Below are positions 22,395 through 27,674 of a DNA stretch of 27,674 nt, one piece after another (within the stretch, counting starts at the first letter, position 1; each line of letters starts with the position of its first letter). Under the pieces are notes generated by a model. That model ran no database searches. It had not been told where the DNA came from and saw only the letters and a list, made by a program, of their open reading frames with translations. The translations under genes were made by a program, and so were the position numbers. The stretch is from Acidimicrobiaceae bacterium (lineage in GTDB: Bacteria; Actinomycetota; Acidimicrobiia; Acidimicrobiales; Ilumatobacteraceae), in assembly GCA_947490975.1 (NCBI GenBank), contig CANLHV010000005.1, positions 1 to 27,674 of the forward strand. The letters run 5' to 3'.

Positions 22395-23642
22395 ATGGGC
22401 GCTGACATGACAAACAATACTTTGACAAATTTTCCTCGTAAAAAAACTCGCCAGATAAAAGTTGGCAAAGTTTTGGTCGGTGGTGACGCACCCATCAGCG
22501 TGCAGTCAATGACAATCACTAAAACATCTGACGTCGAAGGCACTTTGCAGCAGATTTATGCGCTTGCTGCAGCGGGTTGCGACATTGTGCGCTGCACTTG
22601 CAACGATGCGGCTGCGGCCGAAGGCTTGGCCAAAATTGTGCCGAGGTCGCCCGTGCCGATCATTGCCGACATTCACCACCAATATCGCATGGCTTTGGCA
22701 GCCCTTGAAGCGGGCGTGCACGGGTTGCGGCTTAATCCAGGCAATATTCGAAAACCTGAGCACATCAAAGCTGTGGCGTCTGAAGCCCGCGATCGTGGTG
22801 TGTCGATTCGAATTGGCGTCAACGGTGGTTCATTAGATTCAGACCTTTACGAAAAACATGGTGGTCTGACCGCCCAGGCGATGGTCGAGTCGGCGCAACA
22901 AGAGCTCAGATATTTCGAAGAAGTTGATTTCAATTTGGTAAAAATCTCTGTCAAAGCATCAAACGTGCCGCTGATGGTTGAGGCATACCGCATGCTCAGC
23001 GAGATAACAGATTTTCCGCTTCATCTTGGTGTGACAGAAGCAGGGCCGCTACCTGGTGGTTTGATCAAGGCGACAGCGGGCATTTCGACGCTGCTTCTTG
23101 AAGGCATCGGCGACACTATTCGTTACAGTCTCACGGCCGACCCAATTGAAGAGGCGCGTGCAGGGCGGCAGTTGCTCGAATCTCTCGGTTTGCGCGAGCG
23201 CAAAAACGTCGATCTGATTGCCTGTCCGAGTTGTGGCAGAGCAGAAGTCGACGTGATCGAAATTGCCAATCGCGCGCAGGCTGCCTTCGCCGATAAAAAA
23301 TTGCCGCTGCAAATTGCGGTCATGGGGTGTGTCGTCAACGGCCCCGGTGAAGCGCGCGAAGCCGACCTTGGCATTGCAGCGGGCAACAAACGAGGTCACT
23401 TGTTTGTAAAAGGTCGCAACGTCGCCGTGGTGCCCGAAAACGAAATGGTTGATGCATTAGTAGAGTGGGCAACTTTTATTCACGAACACGGCACCGATGC
23501 TGCTCTGAAGCGGGTCGACACCACGATTGCCGAGCGCGAGGCAGCTAAAGATCGCAATGCGGCGTTAGCCGAAAAAGGCGATGACGCTAATCATGATCAA
23601 GAGCGAATTGTTGAAATTCGTCGCGCAGTTTCAGAAAAGTAA
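22395..23642 (+). CDS. ispG: 4-hydroxy-3-methylbut-2-en-1-yl diphosphate synthase (IspG/GcpE)
   Basis: Reduces the cyclic diphosphate MEcPP to HMBPP in the MEP pathway using a 4Fe-4S cluster. The TIM-barrel part has VQSMTITKTSDV, IIADIHHQYRMAL and GLRLNPGNI; the cluster ligands are Cys277 and Cys280 (ACPSCGR) and Cys312 (GCVVNGPGE), with Glu319 as the likely fourth ligand. At 415 residues it has a charged C-terminal tail of about 40 residues (DTTIAEREAAKDRNAALAEK onward) beyond the E. coli length. The start may be ATG 22395 or the ATG at 22407; no clear ribosome site chooses. Last gene of the rpsB-ispG run. Confidence 0.95.
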   Translation: MGADMTNNTLTNFPRKKTRQIKVGKVLVGGDAPISVQSMTITKTSDVEGTLQQIYALAAAGCDIVRCTCNDAAAAEGLAKIVPRSPVPIIADIHHQYRMALAALEAGVHGLRLNPGNIRKPEHIKAVASEARDRGVSIRIGVNGGSLDSDLYEKHGGLTAQAMVESAQQELRYFEEVDFNLVKISVKASNVPLMVEAYRMLSEITDFPLHLGVTEAGPLPGGLIKATAGISTLLLEGIGDTIRYSLTADPIEEARAGRQLLESLGLRERKNVDLIACPSCGRAEVDVIEIANRAQAAFADKKLPLQIAVMGCVVNGPGEAREADLGIAAGNKRGHLFVKGRNVAVVPENEMVDALVEWATFIHEHGTDAALKRVDTTIAEREAAKDRNAALAEKGDDANHDQERIVEIRRAVSEK

Positions 23643-23659
23643 CTAACTAATTTAAATAG

Positions 23660-24079
23660 TTAACTAGTTGCGAATAACTGACTGTGGCTATGTTGAAGCG
23701 CGGTTGGCAAACGCAGTAATTGGCGTTTTGTAATTGTCGGCACTTTTTTGCGCACGACAAGACATTGTGGTGTTTGGGCGATGAGACCAAATGTTGCACA
23801 ACGCTCGATTGCTCGCTCGAGTGAGCCCGAACCATGGCGAAACGCAAGACCCAAAGCGGCAGCCGTGTCGGTCAGGTCAATGCAGTAGCCATTAGGAAAG
23901 ACCTCTAGCTCGCGCGACATATAGCGCAGCACCCATGTCGCACTCGGGCCGATAACGCCGAGCCAATATGTTTCGACATAGTCGCTGCACGCGTCGAACC
24001 CTGATGCGGCTAGAACCGGGTCGACCCACTCAGAGACGAAGATTTCTGGGTTTGTGAAGTCGCACGAGTTTGAAGTCAT
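23660..24079 (-). CDS. Conserved hypothetical protein, winged-helix-like
   Basis: A 139-residue soluble protein. The N-terminal half (WVDPVLAASGFDACSDYVE then TYWLGVIGPSATWVLRYMS) is followed by a segment (LTDTAAALGLAFRHGSGSLERAIERCATFGLI) that looks like a winged helix, and a basic C-terminal VRKKVPTITKRQLLRLP. I associate this pattern with small actinobacterial proteins of unknown function; I cannot name the family or a role. The start is ATG 24079, with no obvious ribosome site. It converges on ispG with 17 bases between stops and is divergent from the rhodanese-ThiF gene. Confidence 0.65.
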   Translation of the reverse strand: MTSNSCDFTNPEIFVSEWVDPVLAASGFDACSDYVETYWLGVIGPSATWVLRYMSRELEVFPNGYCIDLTDTAAALGLAFRHGSGSLERAIERCATFGLIAQTPQCLVVRKKVPTITKRQLLRLPTALQHSHSQLFATS

Positions 24080-24111
24080 ACCCAGTTGTGTGCAGAAATT
24101 TGAGATTTTGG

Positions 24112-24132
24112 CTCGCGATCGTGCGAGTTTTT
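24112..24132 (+). terminator. Candidate intrinsic terminator, plus strand
   Basis: CTCGC (24112-24116), a six-base loop, GCGAG (24123-24127), then TTTTT. The stem is short but GC-rich and followed by T's. It lies about 470 bases after ispG, beyond the antisense side of the minus-strand hypothetical gene, so it could end ispG read-through. The rest of 24080-24315 holds no gene that I can see. Confidence 0.4.
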
Positions 24133-24303
24133 ATCTAAACAGACAGATTCGGGCATTCCAGATTTTCGTGGACCAAATGGCTTGTGGACTAAAAACCCAG
24201 ATGCGCAACGGGCAGCGACTTTGCAGTTTTATCTTCAAGACGACTAGCTGCGTTAGCGCTCTTGGCAAAGTCGTATGGCGTAGTTAAATCCCGACAAAAA
24301 CGG

Positions 24304-24309
24304 TAGGGT
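24304..24309 (+). promoter_or_regulatory. -10-like hexamer, leaderless arrangement
   Basis: TAGGGT, six bases, ATG at 24316. No Shine-Dalgarno; spacing as at cysM and glf. Confidence 0.45.
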
Positions 24310-24315
24310 ATTGAT

Positions 24316-25482
24316 ATGTCTAGTTTTCGCGAACTTCTAGCTGCGGCTAAGTCGAAAATCCAAGAAGTTGACACGCAAACAGCAAGCGAAAAAATTGCAT
24401 CAAATCAAGTTGTCGTTTTGGACGTGCGCGAACCCGACGAGTTTGAGCAAGGCGCTTTAAAAAACGTTGTTCACATTCCGCGTGGGCATCTTGAAGCGCA
24501 AGTCGAGTCGAAGATCGTCGACAAGAATTCTCCAGTAATTGTTTATTGCGCTGGCGGAGTGCGAAGTGCATTTGCAGCCAAAACTTTGCAAGATCTTGGC
24601 TACGCAAATGTTTTGAGCATGGCTGGTGGCTTTGGCAAGTGGAAAGACGAGGGTCGCGAATGGTCGACCCCCGTGCAGCTTTCGGCAGAGCAGCGCAACC
24701 GCTATCAGCGTCACGTGCTGTTGCCAGAAGTTGGCGTTGAGGGCCAAGCCAAACTTTTGGCGAGCAAAGTTTTGCTGCTTGGTGCAGGTGGTTTGGGTTC
24801 GCCTGCCGCGATGTATTTAGCAGCAGCCGGAGTCGGCACGATCGGCATCGTCGATATGGATGTAGTTGATGCTTCTAATTTGCAACGCCAAATTTTGCAC
24901 AATTTAGACCGAGTTGGTGATCGCAAAGTTGACTCGGCAAAAAAGACGTTGACGATGTTGAACCCAGATGTCAACGTGGTCACTTATGACACCAGGCTGA
25001 GTGCAGAAAATGTAATGCAGATTCTTGATGGCTACGACGTCATCGTCGACGGCGCAGATAACTTTCCGAGTCGGTACTTGCTGAACGATGCGAGCGTAAA
25101 ACTTGGAATACCAGTTGTGCACGGTTCGATTTTTAGGTTTGAAGGCATGGTCAGCGTGTTTCATCCGATACTTGGGCCGACATACCGAGACATGGTGCCC
25201 GAGCCGCCACCAGCAGAGTTGGCACCGAGTTGCGCCGAAGCGGGTGTGCTTGGGGTATTGCCTGGCATCGTTGGTTCGATTCAGGCACTTGAGGCATTGA
25301 AATTGATACTCAACTTGGGTGAATCGCTAATCGGAAAAATCTTGGCGATCGACACAACTGAGATGTCATTTCGCACGTTCAAGTTGCAGCGCGATCCAAA
25401 AAATGCTGTGACGTATGACAATCGAGACAAGATTCAAATTCGTGATCTCGAAGGTGCGTGCGCACCGTGGCTTGCAAAATAA
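24316..25482 (+). CDS. Rhodanese-ThiF/MoeB fusion, MoeZ-like sulfurtransferase/adenylyltransferase
   Basis: Adenylates and thiocarboxylates the C-terminal Gly-Gly of small sulfur carriers (MoaD, CysO, ThiS). The N-terminal rhodanese domain (about 15-120) has the persulfide Cys78 in VYCAGGVRS; the C-terminal ThiF/MoeB domain (about 125-388) has the ATP loop GAGGLGS (156-162), the arginine-bearing SNLQRQILH, DGADNFPSRYLLND and the conserved Cys306 in APSCAEAGVLG. Domain order is the reverse of mycobacterial MoeZ, which has ThiF first. The zinc Cys pairs of E. coli MoeB are missing (TYRD at 289-292, and NAVT near the C-terminus), as also in mycobacterial MoeZ. It is the expected activator for the carrier used by Mec and CysM at the other end of the window. 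Full length, 388. Confidence 0.9.
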   Translation: MSSFRELLAAAKSKIQEVDTQTASEKIASNQVVVLDVREPDEFEQGALKNVVHIPRGHLEAQVESKIVDKNSPVIVYCAGGVRSAFAAKTLQDLGYANVLSMAGGFGKWKDEGREWSTPVQLSAEQRNRYQRHVLLPEVGVEGQAKLLASKVLLLGAGGLGSPAAMYLAAAGVGTIGIVDMDVVDASNLQRQILHNLDRVGDRKVDSAKKTLTMLNPDVNVVTYDTRLSAENVMQILDGYDVIVDGADNFPSRYLLNDASVKLGIPVVHGSIFRFEGMVSVFHPILGPTYRDMVPEPPPAELAPSCAEAGVLGVLPGIVGSIQALEALKLILNLGESLIGKILAIDTTEMSFRTFKLQRDPKNAVTYDNRDKIQIRDLEGACAPWLAK

Positions 25483-25494
25483 TTTAATTGCCAC

Positions 25495-25513
25495 CAACTA
25501 CGACATCTAGTTG
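25495..25513. repeat. Short inverted repeat upstream of glf
   Basis: CAACTA, seven bases, TAGTTG between the rhodanese-ThiF gene and glf. There is no T-run, so it is not a convincing terminator; it may be chance or a binding site. Confidence 0.25.
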
Positions 25514-25538
25514 AACTCGGGCAGACTGCTCAAAGTCG

Positions 25539-25544
25539 TATGAT
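25539..25544 (+). promoter_or_regulatory. -10-like hexamer of glf, leaderless arrangement
   Basis: TATGAT, close to the TATAAT consensus, six bases, then GTG at 25551. It fixes the GTG start and points to transcription of glf-glfT2 independent of the preceding gene. Confidence 0.55.
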
Positions 25545-25550
25545 TATCTA

Positions 25551-26705
25551 GTGCGATTTGCCATTGTCGGGGCTGGTTTTTCGGGTGCAGTAGTCGCCCG
25601 CGAACTAGTAGAAGCCGGACACACAGCCGACGTTTTTGACACCCGCGATCATGTCGCAGGAAACTGCCACACTGCACGCCATGAGACGGGTGTGATGGTT
25701 CATACGTATGGCCCGCACATTTTTCACACCCAGCACGAGCATGTTTGGCAATACATCAATCGATTTGGCGAGATGATGCCATATCGACACAAGGTCAAGG
25801 CAATCTCACAGGGCACGATGTATTCGTTGCCGGTCAATCTAAAGACGATCAATCAGTTTTTTGATCGTGACTTTGACGCCCAGCAAGCAGAAGAATTCAT
25901 TCAAAGCAAAGCCGATGCGACGATAACCAACCCGGTTTCATTTGAAGATCAAGGTTTGCGATTCGTCGGGCGAGAACTCTATGACGCGTTTTTCGCGGGT
26001 TATACGTCAAAGCAATGGGGGGTTCATCCAAAAGAGTTGCCAGCCAGCATTTTGGCGCGACTGCCTGTTCGGTTCAACGATGATGACAGTTACTTCAATC
26101 ATCCGTATCAAGCGATACCCAAAGACGGCTACACGCCAATTGTCGAAGCGATTTTGCAGCACGAGTCGATAAAACTTCATCTGGGCACGCGTTTCGACCC
26201 CAGTTCGCACAGAGAGTTCGGCGAGTTTGATCATGTCGTGTGGACTGGACCGATCGATGCTTACTTTGGTTTCGAATTTGGGCGCCTGGGATATCGAACT
26301 CTTGACTTTGTGCCAGAAGTTTGCGACGGCGACTATCAAGGGCACCCGGTAGTCAACTATTGCGACGTCGATGTGCCTTATACGCGAATCACAGAACACA
26401 AGCACTTTGCACCATGGGAAGATCACTCGCGGACAATTGTTTATCGTGAGTTCTCGCGTCTTTGTGGCGAGTCAGACACGCCTTATTACCCGATTCGTTT
26501 GGTCAAAGAAAAAGAGCAGTTGTTGAATTATGTGCAGCGAGCGCGCAACGCCAAAGGAGTCACGTTTATTGGCAGACTGGGCACCTACCGTTACTTAGAT
26601 ATGGATGTGACTATTCACGAAGCGCTGCTGGCATCTAAGGCGATGCTCGAATGTCTCGTCAAACAACAACCGTTGCCGAGTTTCTCGATTGATCCGATGG
26701 CCTGA
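25551..26705 (+). CDS. glf: UDP-galactopyranose mutase
   Basis: A flavoenzyme that contracts UDP-galactopyranose to UDP-galactofuranose, the donor for galactan in cell-wall or surface polysaccharide. FAD-binding GAGFSGA sits at residues 7-13; further signatures are DHVAGNCHTARHETGVMVH then TYGPHIFHT, LPVNLKTINQFF, GYTSKQWGVHPKELPASIL, and the C-terminal FIGRLGTYRYLDMDVTIHEAL. Length 384 fits the bacterial family. GTG start at a -10-like hexamer. The glycosyltransferase gene starts one base after the stop, so the two are surely one transcript and one pathway. Confidence 0.96.
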   Translation: MRFAIVGAGFSGAVVARELVEAGHTADVFDTRDHVAGNCHTARHETGVMVHTYGPHIFHTQHEHVWQYINRFGEMMPYRHKVKAISQGTMYSLPVNLKTINQFFDRDFDAQQAEEFIQSKADATITNPVSFEDQGLRFVGRELYDAFFAGYTSKQWGVHPKELPASILARLPVRFNDDDSYFNHPYQAIPKDGYTPIVEAILQHESIKLHLGTRFDPSSHREFGEFDHVVWTGPIDAYFGFEFGRLGYRTLDFVPEVCDGDYQGHPVVNYCDVDVPYTRITEHKHFAPWEDHSRTIVYREFSRLCGESDTPYYPIRLVKEKEQLLNYVQRARNAKGVTFIGRLGTYRYLDMDVTIHEALLASKAMLECLVKQQPLPSFSIDPMA

Positions 26706-26706
26706 G

Positions 26707-27674
26707 ATGAAAACGTTTTTATTGCAGTCGATGTCTTTGCCTCGTGCCGAGACGACCGAACCTTTGTTGTATGCGCGAACTCACGGCGAAGTTCAGTTCT
26801 CAGAGTCGAGCGCTATTTTGCATGTTGGTTCAGAACTGAGTTTTGATACTTCGTTTGGTGTTTTTGCCGCTGGTCGATGGCGTCGTTTAACCACAGTTAG
26901 AAACCTTACGGCGACAGTTTTTGCAACTGGTTCGGGTCGAATCGAAATCATCGGTGTTGAAACAAAGTTGTTTGGCACGAAGTTTTCTGAAAAAGTTGTC
27001 GTGTCATCGGGCATTGCACCAGGCGGCAACACATTGGTAGAAGTGCCGAACTTTACCGACAACAAATATGGCAGCTTTTATGTTCGTGTGATCGCTGAAC
27101 AAACTGATGTGGTTGTAAGCCGAGCCGAGTGGACTACGACGACAGATGCGGCGCGTGAGATAAAACTCTCACTGTCAATCACGACTTTTAATCGCCAAGA
27201 TTATGTCAAGCCGACTGTTGCCAAAGTTATGCATCTTGAAAAGGCAGTCGAAACTCTGCACGGAAATTTGCGCGTGTTGGTCGTTGATAATGCGCGAAAT
27301 ATTGAGTTTGATACCGAACCAGGCGCACCGCTAACGGTCGTGCAGAACCCAAATTTGGGTGGTGCGGGTGGGTTTGCTCGCGGCATTATCCATTTGCGCA
27401 ATGAAGGTTGGTCGACACATATCTTGTTGATGGATGACGATATCAATCTTGAGCCAGATGCAATAGTTCGTACCTTTGCCTTGTTTAGTTTTGCCCGAGA
27501 CGAGAAACTTTGCATTCATGGCGCGATGTTGAGCGAAGAACGTGCGTGGATGCAGTTTGAAGCAGGTTCTAAATATCGCTGGCGGTCTTTGTATCCGTTG
27601 CGTGCGATAGGTCGCGAAGACGATTTGCGTCAGCGCAAACTGGCGTTGCGTGATGCGCGCGAAAAGAAGTTTGC
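26707..27674 (+). CDS. GlfT2-like galactofuranosyltransferase (C-terminus outside window)
   Basis: A GT2-family transferase that would polymerise galactofuranose from UDP-Galf made by Glf. Residues 1-150 form a beta-rich N-terminal domain, as in mycobacterial GlfT2; the GT-A domain starts near 155 (LSLSITTFNRQDYVKPTV), with LVVDNARN, NPNLGGAGGFARGI and the metal-binding acidic cluster LLMDDDINLEPDAI (Asp243-245). 322 codons are visible of the about 640 in mycobacterial GlfT2. ATG lies one base after the glf stop (TGAGATG), with the ribosome site inside glf. GlfT1 versus GlfT2 and the acceptor cannot be told from this half, but the N-terminal domain plus DDD favours GlfT2. Confidence 0.88.
   Translation, partial: MKTFLLQSMSLPRAETTEPLLYARTHGEVQFSESSAILHVGSELSFDTSFGVFAAGRWRRLTTVRNLTATVFATGSGRIEIIGVETKLFGTKFSEKVVVSSGIAPGGNTLVEVPNFTDNKYGSFYVRVIAEQTDVVVSRAEWTTTTDAAREIKLSLSITTFNRQDYVKPTVAKVMHLEKAVETLHGNLRVLVVDNARNIEFDTEPGAPLTVVQNPNLGGAGGFARGIIHLRNEGWSTHILLMDDDINLEPDAIVRTFALFSFARDEKLCIHGAMLSEERAWMQFEAGSKYRWRSLYPLRAIGREDDLRQRKLALRDAREKKF

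Noticed and set aside
23641..23669. AT-rich repeats of AACTA/TAGTT after ispG as a bidirectional terminator
   Set aside because: Only about five A/T-dominated pairs with no GC core or T-run; too weak to call.
1..27674. CRISPR arrays, insertion sequences, integrase-flanked islands, rRNA, toxin-antitoxin pairs
   Set aside because: No direct-repeat arrays, transposase motifs or rRNA cores were seen; the single tyrosine recombinase is a host Xer in its usual position, and nothing suggests integration at the tRNA.

Overview
The window looks like a chromosomal core segment of an actinobacterium with roughly balanced base composition. The gene order mec-cysM-murI-rph-rdgB matches the mycobacterial mec-cysO-cysM...murI...rph-rdgB block. 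The run comM-dprA-xer-whiG-M23-rpsB-tsf-pyrH-frr-cdsA-dxr-M50 protease-ispG is also typical of Actinobacteria. A WhiG-type sigma factor, a MoeZ-like protein, a Glf/GlfT2 pair and starts placed right behind a -10-like hexamer all fit. Moderate GC plus a CdsA with a long disordered N-terminus suggests an Acidimicrobiia (Ilumatobacteraceae/freshwater acIV-like) lineage, but that placement is inference from memory. I saw no phage, insertion sequence, CRISPR array or rRNA.

Layout. 1-9.1 kb: smpB (minus, cut by the window edge); mec and cysM (sulfur-carrier-dependent cysteine synthesis, without an adjacent cysO); an EamA permease (minus); murI, rph and rdgB (cell wall, tRNA 3' trimming, nucleotide-pool cleaning); a D-threonine aldolase-like PLP enzyme (minus) that begins four bases after a tRNA with a leucine anticodon; then, divergently, two fold-type II PLP enzymes of unknown substrate. 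9.1-15.3 kb: clpP, a small putative lipoprotein (minus), comM, dprA, a single Xer recombinase, whiG and a degenerate M23 domain protein whose signal peptide is out of frame or lacks a normal start. 15.3-23.6 kb: the translation/isoprenoid/envelope run rpsB, tsf, pyrH, frr, cdsA, dxr, M50 protease, ispG, with overlapping or near-touching genes. 23.6 kb to end: a minus-strand winged-helix-like protein of unknown function, a rhodanese-ThiF fusion (MoeZ-like, domains in swapped order), UDP-galactopyranose mutase, and the N-terminal half of a GlfT2-like galactofuranosyltransferase.

The genes link functionally in several places. The rhodanese-ThiF protein is the expected activator of the carrier that Mec and CysM use, although the carrier gene is not in the window. 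Dxr and IspG are both in the MEP isoprenoid pathway. CdsA, MurI, Glf and GlfT2 serve the envelope. ComM, DprA and Xer handle DNA uptake or recombination.

The observations most worth a second look are: a class I-shaped tRNA with a UAG (Leu) anticodon that abuts and probably co-transcribes with an mRNA; the M23 gene whose hydrophobic leader can only be joined to an ATG by a +1 shift inside a perfect palindrome; repeated TANNNT-N6/8-start architecture implying leaderless transcripts; the missing cysO; and the cluster of uncharacterised PLP enzymes.
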